Assembly (NCBI GenBank): GCA_900544535.1
Contig: UQVH01000003.1
Span: forward strand, 103,133-167,132
DNA length: 64,000 nucleotides
Source: an uncultured Bacteroidales bacterium
GTDB lineage: Bacteria; Bacteroidota; Bacteroidia; Bacteroidales; Muribaculaceae
Direction of reading: 5' to 3'
Shown here: positions 33,842-42,718 of the stretch, piece by piece
How the letters are laid out: every line of letters begins with the position of its first letter
Numbering within the stretch: position 1 is the stretch's first letter
Notes under the pieces: model-generated
What the model saw: the letters and a program-made list of their open reading frames with translations, nothing else
What the model was told of the DNA's origin: nothing
Databases searched by the model: none
Made by a program: the position numbers and the translations under genes

Positions 33842-35521
33842 ATGAATTTTAAGCCATTCAGATTTATCGCATTGATTGCAGGACTCGGCCTGCCGTTTTT
33901 CGCGGAGGCGAGGGATACCTACAATTTCAACTCCGACTGGGTCATTGACTACACCGTCACTGACACGCTGAAATCCATGGGAACGAAGCGCGTCACCTTG
34001 CCTCATGCCTGGAATGAGGACGACGCTTACAGGGTGCCTATCGCGCAGATGTCAACCGGAAAGGTCCGTTATGTGAAACATTTCAGACTGCCGGAGTCGG
34101 CCGCCGGTAAAAAAGTGTTCATCGAGTTTGAGGGTGCGCGCCAGACGGCCGAAGTGCTGCTCAACGACCGTTCGCTCGGCCACTGCGACAACGGTGTCAT
34201 GGCTTTCGGCTTCGACATCACCGACGGCCTTAAGCCCGGCGAAAACACCATCGAGGTTATCAGCGACAATTCCTGGAAAGCCAAGGAGACATCGACCGGG
34301 TCGAGCTATCAGTGGAGCGACCGCAACTTCAACGCCAACTACGGCGGCCTGCACAAAAACGTGTGGCTCCACGTCAGCGACGACGTCTATCAGACACTTC
34401 CGCTGTATTCCAATCTTGGGACTACGGGTACTTATGTTTACGGTAAGGATTTCGATATTCCCGCACGTGAGGCCACTGTGGCTGTCGAAAGTCAGGTCAG
34501 AAACGAGTCGGACAAGGCGGTCAGCGAGCGTCTGAAAGTCGAGATCGAGGACCCTGACGGAAAAGTGGTAGCGCGCTTCGAGGGTGAGCCGGTCAGCATT
34601 CGCCCCGGAGAAACTGCTGTGCTGAAAGCTGAGAAACGAGTCGGAGGACTACATTTCTGGTCGTGGGGCTACGGCTATCTTTATAAGGTGAAAACCACTG
34701 TCGGCAAAGATGAGGTAGTGACAACCACCGGATTCAGAAAAACGGAATTTAAAGACGGAATGATCCGACTGAACGACCGTGTCATCATGATGCACGGCTA
34801 TGCCCAGCGTTCGACCAACGAATGGCCCGGAGTGGGTGTGTGTGTGCCGCCGTGGCTCAGTGACTATTCCAATGACCTCTTTGTGAAGAGCGGCGGCAAC
34901 ATTGTCCGCTGGATGCACATTGCGCCCTGGAAGCAGGATTCTGAAAGCTGCGACCGCGTGGGCCTGATTCAGGCGATGCCTGCGGGCGATGCCGAGAAAG
35001 ACGCCAAAGGCCGCTGGTGGGACCAGCGTGTCGAACTGATGCGCGACGCCATCATCTATCTGCGCAACTCTCCGAGCATCCTGTTTTACGAATGCGGCAA
35101 CAACGGCATAAGCGGCGAGCACATGCTTGAGATGAAAGCAGTCCGCGATCTTTACGATCCACACGGCGGCCGCGCCATCGGCAGCCGCAACATGCTTGAC
35201 CGTCCTGAGGCTGAGTATGGAGGCGAAATGCTCTATATCAACAAAAGTGCGACGAAGCCGATGTGGATGATGGAATATTGCCGCGACGAGTGTTACCGCA
35301 AGTTCTGGAACTCATGGACCTATCCTTTCCATAAGGAAGGCGACGGTGTGCTCTATCGCGGCGCTCCAGGTCCGAGCTGGAACCACAACAACGATGAATT
35401 CGTCGTCGAGCTCGTCAGACGCTGGCACGAATACTGGCAGGAGCGTCCGGGTTCAGGCACAAAGGTGAACTCCGGCGGAGCCAAAATTGTATTCAGCGAC
35501 ACTTGGAAAAGGCGCGTGTGA
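33842..35521 (+). pseudogene. Glycoside hydrolase family 2, C-terminus removed at IS21 element
   Basis: 559 codons remain. Signal peptide (FIALIAGLGLPFFAEA), then sugar-binding domain (VTLPHAWNEDDAYRVP, about residues 50-65; FIEFEGARQTAEVLLNDRSLG), Ig-like domain (about 200-300) and a TIM barrel from about 310 (DRVIMMHGYAQRSTNEWPG; NIVRWMHIAPWKQD; ILFYECGNNGIS with the likely acid/base Glu about 419; PMWMMEYCRDECYRKF). Homologous secreted beta-galactosidase-like enzymes run to about 800 aa or more; here the frame enters the IS end after FSDT and stops within five codons (WKRRV). The missing part includes the end of the barrel and the C-terminal domains, so the enzyme is probably inactive. Its complete form would have cut beta-linked sugars in the periplasm. 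Confidence 0.85.
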
Positions 35522-35687
35522 TTGACCCCTTCGGGCACGCGGGACTGACCCCTTTGGGCGAAATAAAAATGACCCTTGCGGGCGAAATAAAAATGACCCC
35601 TGTCGAAGCATCGGCAGGGGAATTTTTTTGTAGCTTTGAGACTCCTTGTCCTGGCACGGCGGGGATCAATCTCAAAAACTACAGAAT

Positions 35688-37286
35688 ATGATTGCAAAAT
35701 TAAAAAACATCCTTCGATGTTACGCAGTCGGAATGGGAATAAAGGAGACGGCCAACACGTTTCATCTTTCCCGCAACACAGTACGCAAGTACGTCCGGCT
35801 GTTCATTTCAAGCGGCAGGACGACGGAACAGCTGCTTGAGCTATCGGAAGAACATCTCCGTGATATGTTCGGATGCACGGAGTTCCGTCACCGCGAGCCT
35901 TCGCAACGTCAGCTGGAGCTGGACGCTTTGATTCCGGGCTATGTCGCCAGGATGTCACGCAAGGGAATGACAGTCCGCAAGCTTTTCAACGAGTACAGAA
36001 GCGAGCATCCCGACGGCTTTCAGGAATCCGTCTTCAAACGCGCCATCCGGCAGTATCGTTTCCACACCACGGTCGTGGGCCACGTCGAGCACTACGCCGC
36101 CGACCAGATGTATGTCGACTTCGCCGGAGACAAGCTGGAGGTCGTGGACTAAATGACGGGAGAGGTCAAGAAAGCGGAAGTGTTCGTCGCCATCCTTCCG
36201 TTCAGCCACTACACGTACTGCGAGGCAGTGTGGTCGCAGCGTAAGGAAGACCTGATCAAGGCCTGCCAGAACGCGTTCGAATACTTCGGGGGCGTGACGG
36301 CCGCCATCGTGCCCGACAACCTGAAGGCGGCTGTAAAGACCAGCGACCGGAACGAGCCTGTGATCAACGAGGAGTTCGCGGCCTTCGCCGAACATTACGG
36401 ATGCGCCGTATATCCCGCACGGGTCCGCCATCCCAAAGACAAGGCCCTGGTCGAGAACGCGGTCAAGCTGCTGTACCAGTCAGTGTATCTTGACATAGAG
36501 GGCATGGTGTTCCCGTCGCTGGACGAACTGAACACGGCGATCCACATATCGCTGCACGACTTCAACGAAAGACTGATGGCAGGAAGGAAGATGTCGCGTA
36601 AAGACATGTTCCTGCAGGGCGAGAGGGACTTCCTGCGTCCCCTTCCTGAAAAACCGTTTGTCATCAAGGAGCGAAAGCTGATGACAGTGGGCAAGAACTG
36701 TTATGTCTCCCTGTTCAAGCACCATTACAGCGTGCCGCGCGAGCATGTCGGCAAACGTGTGGTCATCCTTTATGACGCAGACACGGTTGAGATCTACTGC
36801 GGCCTCAATCTCGTGGCGACACACGACCGCTGCGACATACCCTACACATACTCATGGAAGAAGGAACACAACCTGCCCGGCCATTACGGCCCGTATGACA
36901 AGGATCTGGAGGAACTCTTCAAGCGAGCCGCCGAGATGGACAACATCGTTCTTGATTATCTCCGCGAAGTGGATGCCATGATGCAGTATCCGCCGAAATC
37001 CTTCAGCAGCTGCCGCGGCATACTGTCGCTGGAGAAGAAGTATGGAGCAGACCGACTCGTGGCGGCGTGCGCCTGCGCCTCGATGAAGGCGGCATACGGC
37101 TATCAGGCCGTAAGGGAAATCCTCGAACAGGGCGAAGATGCCGACTTCCTGCCCGATGAGGAAGGAACAGTCTGTGGTCCGACGGCTGCGATCACCGCTC
37201 CTGTGCACAAGAACATCCGCGGCCGAGAATACTACAGCCGCAATAATGAAACCAACAATACACACAACAATGGAAACAATCGATAA
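35688..37286 (+). pseudogene. istA: IS21 transposase IstA, split by an in-frame stop
   Basis: 533 codons from the ATG at 35688. N-terminal helix-turn-helix: KNILRCYAVGMGIKETANTF and HLSRNTVRKYV (about residues 4-36). The DDE integrase core follows: first Asp in MYVDFAGDK (about 144), second in IVPDNLKAAV, Glu in ALVENAVKLLY. A TAA at 36150-36152 (codon 155) interrupts the frame between the first and second catalytic acids, and an ATG follows at once (TAAATG). The two parts, 154 and 377 residues, read as one protein apart from that codon. Either the transposase is dead, or re-initiation at the adjacent ATG yields two pieces. The 3' end overlaps istB by 17 bp. Confidence 0.88.
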
Positions 37287-38049
37287 AACCGCACCGGCCA
37301 CCCAGCAGCCGGACCAGAACACAACATCGCTGGACCTGATGAACCGCATGAAGATGCACGGAATGGCCGAGGCCTTCCGCGAAAGCCTTGCCGGAACAAC
37401 CGCACAGTCAATGACACCGGACTCCTTCCTCTCGATGCTGCTGCACCGAGAATGGGACTGGCGCGCGCAAGCCGCCGTAATGCGCCTGACAAAAAACGCG
37501 GCGTTCCGCTACAAGGCATATCTCGAGGAGATCGACTACGCCACAAACCGTGGACTCGACCGCAACCAGACGGAACGTCTGGCGACACTCGACTTTGTAC
37601 GCAACGGACAGAACCTCTTCATCACAGGGTCATCCGGAACTGGCAAGAGCTTCCTGGCATGCGCCCTGGGACACGAGGCATGCAAACGGGGCATACGCAC
37701 CCTGTATGCCAACGCCTCCAAGCTGCTCGGACAGCTCAAGGTCGCAAAGGTCAAGAACAACCTCGAGTCCGAGCTCAAGAAAATCGAACGCTGCCAGCTG
37801 CTCATCCTCGACGACCTCTTTCTTGTGCCGCTCGATGCGAAGGAACGTCCGATCCTGCTCGACATAATCGAAGACCGTCACGAGCGCAAATCAATCATCA
37901 TCACCTCCCAGTATCCGTCCTCAAGCTGGTACGACATGGTTGGTGACCCGACCGTGGCCGACGCCATCCTCGACCGTATAGTACACTCGGCGCACACAAT
38001 CGAGCTGTCCGGAGAAAGCATGCGCAAACTGAAGGCAAGAAAAGCCTGA
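37270..38049 (+). CDS. istB: IS21 transposition helper ATPase IstB
   Basis: 259 aa from ATG 37270 (METIDKTAP). AAA+ ATPase with Walker A GSSGTGKS (about residue 122), Walker B LLILDDLFLVPL (about 178) and the family ending TIELSGESMRKLKA. IstB binds DNA, selects the target and activates IstA. It looks intact, unlike the split istA just upstream, with which it overlaps by 17 bp. Start chosen over two upstream ATGs because it matches the usual IstB N-terminus (LDLMNRMKMHGMAEAF soon after). Confidence 0.94.
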   Translation: METIDKTAPATQQPDQNTTSLDLMNRMKMHGMAEAFRESLAGTTAQSMTPDSFLSMLLHREWDWRAQAAVMRLTKNAAFRYKAYLEEIDYATNRGLDRNQTERLATLDFVRNGQNLFITGSSGTGKSFLACALGHEACKRGIRTLYANASKLLGQLKVAKVKNNLESELKKIERCQLLILDDLFLVPLDAKERPILLDIIEDRHERKSIIITSQYPSSSWYDMVGDPTVADAILDRIVHSAHTIELSGESMRKLKARKA

Positions 38050-38188
38050 TGACACATCAAATGAGGTAAAATAACATTGACCCCCGCCGCCAGGACTTTT
38101 AAGGGGTCAATCTTGTTTTGCCCGAGGGGTCAAATCCCGCGTGCCCGAAGGGGTCAATCACGCGCACCTTTTCCACCATCCGCTCACA

Positions 38189-38320
38189 ATGACTTTCAAT
38201 TCAGATAGATCCGTTATGGCGATTCAGGATGGCAGACAATTGGTGGTCAATGGCAGAGGCCATTGCAAGCTGATAGATTTCAACCCGCATGGAGGTGATA
38301 TATTCTTACAAAAAATCTAA
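38189..38320 (+). pseudogene. C-terminal remnant of an unidentified protein
   Basis: The frame entering from the IS end reads FHHPLTMTFNSDRSVMAIQDG, then QLVVNGRGHCKLIDFNPHGG and ends DIFLQKI-stop at 38318-38320. It looks like the last strands of a secreted protein. It is not recognisable as the normal end of a GH2 enzyme and is too short to be the missing GH2 part. The most likely explanation is that a deletion at the right end of the IS removed everything between. Confidence 0.4.
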
Positions 38321-38338
38321 GAGAAAAGGACGTCCCCT

Positions 38339-40339
38339 TTAGGCGATGAAGCCTATGCGGGGACGGTTTAGGTTGGCTGGCGTCGGTTGTGACTGTGGTA
38401 TGTCGCATGGTTGGATTTCTGTCAGGGCATCGGTGCCGGTGAAGTCGGCTGACGTCACTCTGACGGCCATTGCAGGGAGAATATCGGCTTGAATCAGATT
38501 GATTACATGTCTGGCATTGCCGAAATTTTTCTTTTTGAGGGTGTAATCCGCCTTGAGTCTGTCAGCCAATGCACTCCGAGCTTCGGACGACAGACTGTAT
38601 CGGTTGCGGGCGAGATAGTTTTCGGCGATCTCAAGCAGCTCAGTTTCTGAAAAGTCTTCGAAAAGATAAATGTTGGATTCCGGTATGCGGGAGCGGAAGC
38701 CCGGATTGATCTCAAACATCCGTTTCATTTCATCGGGGTAACCGGCGAGAATAAGCATCCAGTCGCGATTAGATTCGTCGGCGAGCGACGTAAGCAGTGT
38801 TTCGATGACGAATTTTCCGGGATCACGGGGATCGTTGGTCTGAAACAGCTGGTAAGCTTCGTCGATAAACAGAATCCCGCCCTGGGCTTCTTCGATGGCC
38901 TGGAGCGTTTTTTCTGATTCGGAGTTATAGTTTTGGCCGAGCAAGGTTGCCCGTTCGCGGACTACGACGTGGCCTTTTGAGAGAACTCCCGCGCGCCGCA
39001 GCATCACACCGATCATCTTGGCGACAGTCGTTTTCCCGGTTCCCGGAGAGCCTAAAAACATTGAGTGAAGCGGCGTGGATGAGGTCGGGAGTCCGTGTTC
39101 CGTCCGCATTTTGTTGAAGCGCACGATGCGTTCGTAGATTTCAAGTTTCTCTTTCACCGCGCGAAGCCCTGTGAGGTGATCGAAAGTGATCAACTGATGC
39201 GGGATGCGTTCGGCTGTCGTTCGGCTGTCATCGTCAGTTTCTTCGGAACTCTCTGAGTCAGAGACTTTTTCAAAATTAGTTTCAGAGGCAGAGGACAGGC
39301 TTTCATTTTCTGTCAGGATAAAGTGGTCAAGGGCTTTTTCAAATTCATCATCGTCAGTTGTTTCGCAGGTCTTTTCATCGTCGGTAGCATCAATTTGAAG
39401 CGGAGTCTCTTCATCGTCTTTGAGGCTGTTTTCGCGCATGCCCTCCCAATAACGGTGAGTCGCTTCGTCTAACGAATACTCTTCGATATGTTTCAGATAT
39501 TGTCCGGTCCAGGCTCCATATTCAATAGTGTGTGCGGTACTGAATGCAAATCCAGCAACGGGATAGTCCATGCAGAGCAGTTCGGCATAATAGATGCCCT
39601 GATTCTCGTGATTGAGAAATACGCTTTTTTCGACATAGAAGTCGGTCGCTCCGTAGCGGTAGCTCTGTGGTGTTACGAATGAAGATTCGATTTTTCCGGC
39701 AGGGCCATAGATTCGTATTTCGAGTTCCGGAAATTTGAGCGGATCTTGGCTGAAATTTCCGTCAAGATTGAAGCGTACGGTATGAGTGTAAGTCTGGTCG
39801 GTGAGTACACAGAGGCATATCCGGTCGCCCCATTCGGGAATTATGCCACCGCTTTTGGCTATATACCAATCATAGGGACGGCTTCCGAGAACTGTCGTGT
39901 CGAAGAGGTGAAATGTTTTTTCGCCGAGGAGCTTTTTTGAACATTCGTCACGGACAAGGATTTTGTATGAATGGTCTGTGTTCAGATTGTTGATACTGAA
40001 CGGCAGATCAACATTGCGGACTCGCATATATTCATCGCGCGGAATACTCACACGGATTAAATGAGTGTGAATTATTGCTCCGGCAGTAATATCCATGATG
40101 TTCAGCGAGACTCTGCGCCGGATGCCGGAAGAATTCCGGCTGTCAGTAGAGAGCAGCCGCCGGTTGGTAAAAGTTAGCAGTACTGACAGATTGGATGGGG
40201 TGACAGGTTCGATTTCGAAATCACTTCTTGAGTCAAATTCAAGAATACTGGGACGTTTCATTGCGTCGACTGAGTCGACCGTTTTGTTTTCGAGCTGGAT
40301 GTTTGATAGTCTGAGTGGATTATTGTTTCTCGTATTCAT
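38339..40339 (-). CDS. AAA+ ATPase of CbxX/CfxQ type with unfamiliar N-terminal half
   Basis: 666 aa. The C-terminal 270 residues are an AAA+ domain: Walker A FLGSPGTGKTTVAKMIG (about residue 430), HVVVRERATLLGQNYNSE pore-loop region, Walker B GGILFIDEAYQLF (about 485), sensor 1 MLILAGYPDEM, arginine finger in NPGFRSRIPE, as in CbxX/SpoVK-type proteins. Residues 60-320 form a beta-rich region I do not recognise, with an RLLSTDSRNSSG segment and repeated strand pairs; residues 320-390 are very acidic (ATDDEKTCETTDDDEFEKAL). No signal peptide. CbxX-type ATPases remodel other proteins. Its promoter is probably at 40691-40722, upstream of a decayed small ORF. Confidence 0.85.
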   Translation of the reverse strand: MNTRNNNPLRLSNIQLENKTVDSVDAMKRPSILEFDSRSDFEIEPVTPSNLSVLLTFTNRRLLSTDSRNSSGIRRRVSLNIMDITAGAIIHTHLIRVSIPRDEYMRVRNVDLPFSINNLNTDHSYKILVRDECSKKLLGEKTFHLFDTTVLGSRPYDWYIAKSGGIIPEWGDRICLCVLTDQTYTHTVRFNLDGNFSQDPLKFPELEIRIYGPAGKIESSFVTPQSYRYGATDFYVEKSVFLNHENQGIYYAELLCMDYPVAGFAFSTAHTIEYGAWTGQYLKHIEEYSLDEATHRYWEGMRENSLKDDEETPLQIDATDDEKTCETTDDDEFEKALDHFILTENESLSSASETNFEKVSDSESSEETDDDSRTTAERIPHQLITFDHLTGLRAVKEKLEIYERIVRFNKMRTEHGLPTSSTPLHSMFLGSPGTGKTTVAKMIGVMLRRAGVLSKGHVVVRERATLLGQNYNSESEKTLQAIEEAQGGILFIDEAYQLFQTNDPRDPGKFVIETLLTSLADESNRDWMLILAGYPDEMKRMFEINPGFRSRIPESNIYLFEDFSETELLEIAENYLARNRYSLSSEARSALADRLKADYTLKKKNFGNARHVINLIQADILPAMAVRVTSADFTGTDALTEIQPCDIPQSQPTPANLNRPRIGFIA

Positions 40340-40404
40340 ATTATTACAGTTAGAAATGAAGATCGGCGAGGGACCTTCGGATTAATAATTCATTTTCGAT
40401 TGTT

Positions 40405-40622
40405 TCATGTCCGGAGGCCGTCCTCCGGAGACGTTGCCAACATGTCAATGTACTCCTTCCCCTCGGCAGTCACGGGTGGATACATCAAGACGTACCACAA
40501 GCTGTCAAGGGCATTGCTGCGGTCAGAAATGTTGGCGGGATGAACTATGCGCACTTCGTCTCCGCGCTGCCGGGAGGGGCAACACCGCAAGTTTTGCTGT
40601 CGTTGAGATGAAGATGCTTCAT
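40405..40622 (-). pseudogene. Decayed small gene upstream of the AAA+ gene
   Basis: Reading leftward from the ATG at 40622 gives MKHLHLNDSKTCGVAPPGSA and a stop after 25 codons. A different frame from about 40590 continues in protein-like sequence (RIVHPANISDRSNALDSLWY, then VLMYPPVTAEGKEYIDMLA) to a TGA at 40405. The two pieces look like one small protein of about 70 aa broken by frameshift, or a genuine leader peptide followed by chance coding. I do not recognise the family. It lies within the 345-bp transcript leader of the AAA+ gene. Confidence 0.3.
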
Positions 40623-40690
40623 AGTTGAAAATGAAATATTTAAACTGTAAAATATGAATTCGGCCATTATGGCCACAATCCTTTATGGCG

Positions 40691-40722
40691 CAAAGATAAG
40701 GTTAATTCGGTGAAGATGCAAT
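40691..40722 (-). promoter_or_regulatory. Promoter toward the AAA+ gene
   Basis: Minus strand: -7 TATCTTTG (40691-40698), 20-bp spacer, -33 ATTG (40719-40722). The transcript would have a leader of about 345 nt before the ATG at 40339, including the decayed small ORF. Confidence 0.65.
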
Positions 40723-40769
40723 TTTTCAGTAAAAAAACTTTATAGAGCTGTTTTCGGGATGTATTGAAA

Positions 40770-40808
40770 CAAAAAAATGGCGCCGTGAAGGAAAATCCAC
40801 AGCGCCAT
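40770..40808 (-). terminator. Terminator of the secreted-protein gene
   Basis: ATGGCGCCGTG (40777-40787) pairs with CACAGCGCCAT (40798-40808) with one mismatch; the minus strand then reads TTTTTTTG. A strong intrinsic terminator 16 bp after the stop at 40824. Confidence 0.85.
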
Positions 40809-40823
40809 CGAGTAGAGAGGAGA

Positions 40824-42257
40824 TCAGCGAACAATTATCTTTTCGGTCTTACAGCCCTGCCTACGGATATATAGTCCGGGTGACAATGGCTGACAGACTC
40901 GTAGACCTTGCATGTTGTAATAAATTGTTTTTGCAGGGGTATTATCACTCCCGATAATGTTAATTGCGGTCGGAATACCGGGGATAGATACCGATCCGAC
41001 GACACTTGGACTATGCCCGGTTTTGACTGCAATATAGCGGACGGAGAGAGGAGAACCCTCATAGATCAACGGACGTTCATCAAGATCGTAAGTTTTCCCT
41101 GCGTGATCTTCTGTCTCGTCGCTAATGTCCGATAATGCGGCCGGAGTTGATCCGGGTATGATCGGATCGCGGCCGTCAAGTGTGTAATATATCTTGACGT
41201 CTCTGTCTTTCGGCTCAAAATCGATATAGTTTCCGATGGCATAACCGTCGGTGACCGGATGCGTAAAGTGACCGGCTTCGGCTGAAGTGACAGGGAGCGG
41301 AGTCTCTTTGATCTCCACTTTTATGACGTCGGTCTCAAGACTGTTGTTAAGGGTGTGTTCTTTTACAAGCCAAAGATATTTTTTATTGCCTGTATATGCT
41401 ATCTCCAACTCTTCGGCGCTATGGCGGTTGATTCGTTGTTCTGAAGTAGAACCATCGTAAATGTCATCATTGCTCATCTGTTCCTCATCACTGAAGGCAT
41501 AAAACAAAAAGCCGGCATAATTCGGATGGTCCTTGTCATAGGTGTTGAAATGAAGTTTGATTTTAAAGCTGCCGCTGTCATCTTTTGTTATTTCCGTCAC
41601 GCTGATGCCAAACACATCTTTACGATATAATTGAATATTGTGGCGTTTATTATTCGAGTTTCCATTATTGGAGACATTCAGTACATAACCGTCCTGAGTT
41701 TCTTCCATAAACAACTGCCCACACGGATTGGTGTCAGCGTAATATGCGGATTCCAATGTGTTGTTTTCAGAGACAGAAAGTTTGCTTATGTAGTGGTATA
41801 TGCGGTATTGTTTTTTATTACTTGTCGTTCCTATTGTTGCCGGCGCACCATCCCGAACCAAGCCTTGTTTATTGAAATCAAAGGCCATATATGGCGTCGT
41901 GTCCGGTAGTTTGATTTGAAATCCCCAGTTGAAATCAGCATGAGCTGACGGCCCGAAACATTCCGGATCGCACTTGGCGGTATACCTTAATATAAATTCT
42001 CCGATATTGTCTGACGGTTGCCTGATGATGTTGCCATCACGGGTGAGGCCTGTTGTTTTTATGCCTGTCGGACTTGCCAGCTCGTTGGCGGCGGCGATGT
42101 CAACATCTTCGGCGACTACCAGATAGACACAACGATCCATGAGCATATCGTTGTCTGTAACCAAACGATAGGTGACATCAGCTTGAAGTTGTGGCGCAGA
42201 GAAACAGGCAACACTAAAAAGTGCCGAGAAAAAACGGAGAGGAGAAATGAATTTCAT
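40824..42257 (-). CDS. Secreted protein with chitobiase-type C-terminal repeat and sorting-like tail
   Basis: 477 aa with signal peptide (FFSALFSVACFSAPQLQA). Residues 30-290 are beta-rich and unrecognised. Residues about 320-430 include DRDVKIYYTLDGRDPIIPGS, the phrase of CHB_HEX_C/FN3-like domains attached to carbohydrate-active enzymes. The last 45 residues (AKTIYYNMQGLRVCQPLSPG, then LYIRRQGCKTEKIIVR) resemble a type IX secretion sorting tail, as in the LRR protein. Probably exported through the SprA-containing machinery and attached at the surface. The 278 bp upstream of the start (to the tRNA) hold no gene and no clear -7 box. No catalytic motif is visible. Confidence 0.75.
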   Translation of the reverse strand: MKFISPLRFFSALFSVACFSAPQLQADVTYRLVTDNDMLMDRCVYLVVAEDVDIAAANELASPTGIKTTGLTRDGNIIRQPSDNIGEFILRYTAKCDPECFGPSAHADFNWGFQIKLPDTTPYMAFDFNKQGLVRDGAPATIGTTSNKKQYRIYHYISKLSVSENNTLESAYYADTNPCGQLFMEETQDGYVLNVSNNGNSNNKRHNIQLYRKDVFGISVTEITKDDSGSFKIKLHFNTYDKDHPNYAGFLFYAFSDEEQMSNDDIYDGSTSEQRINRHSAEELEIAYTGNKKYLWLVKEHTLNNSLETDVIKVEIKETPLPVTSAEAGHFTHPVTDGYAIGNYIDFEPKDRDVKIYYTLDGRDPIIPGSTPAALSDISDETEDHAGKTYDLDERPLIYEGSPLSVRYIAVKTGHSPSVVGSVSIPGIPTAINIIGSDNTPAKTIYYNMQGLRVCQPLSPGLYIRRQGCKTEKIIVR

Positions 42258-42535
42258 GATTCGGGTGGGAGAATGTAGAGTCGTGAATGATAATGATCGG
42301 GCAACTATTTTACTGACGTATAATAAGTTGTGTGGCTAAAGCTACGAACTATCCGTGTGATCTACAAATTTTTAATGAAATTTTAATGAATATTAACTTA
42401 TTGTGTTCCGAAATTGCGTTCGCTTGAATTAAAAAGTCAGATGGTAATATGGTAATACGAGGAGGTTTAGAGAGAAAAAACGGGGATGTGGAATTATTTA
42501 TGGTTTGTATTTTATGTAACAGGTATGTAGATTTG

Positions 42536-42607
42536 TACCTCGGAGGGGAATCGAACCCCTATCTGAAAATTAGGAATTTCCCATTCTATCCGTTGAACTA
42601 CCAAGGC
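42536..42607 (-). tRNA. tRNA-Arg(CCU)
   Basis: 72 nt on the minus strand. Acceptor GCCTTGG pairs with CCGAGGT (with G-U pairs), discriminator A; anticodon loop TTCCTAA gives anticodon CCT (codon AGG); T-arm AGGGG-TTCGATT-CCCCT. CCA is not encoded. Confidence 0.95.
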
Positions 42608-42619
42608 TGATTTATAATG

Positions 42620-42651
42620 CAAAATTACAACTATTAATCGGATTTTCCAAT
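42620..42651 (-). promoter_or_regulatory. Promoter of tRNA-Arg
   Basis: Minus strand: -7 TAATTTTG (42620-42627), 20-bp spacer, -33 ATTG (42648-42651). Confidence 0.7.
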
Positions 42652-42718
42652 TTGGAACAGCTGTTTTCTTGCCGGATCTGTCCTAATATGTTTGCTCAGA
42701 GGCCGTATGACGATATTA

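Larger units (their letters stand above)
35504..38175 (+). mobile_element. IS21-family insertion sequence
   Basis: About 2,672 bp. Ends begin TGGAAAAGG at 35504 and, inverted, at 38175; the first 24 bp of the two ends match at 22 positions without a gap and similarity runs on through ATTGACCCCTTCGGGCACG. The TG...CA termini fit IS21. Inside each end are several TGACCCC boxes, and at the left a 20-bp repeat (35556-35575 and 35580-35599), as in the multiple transposase sites of IS21 elements. It carries istA and istB in the usual order. No target duplication is seen with these ends. A shorter version (35517-38160) would give a 4-bp CGCG duplication. Confidence 0.88.
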
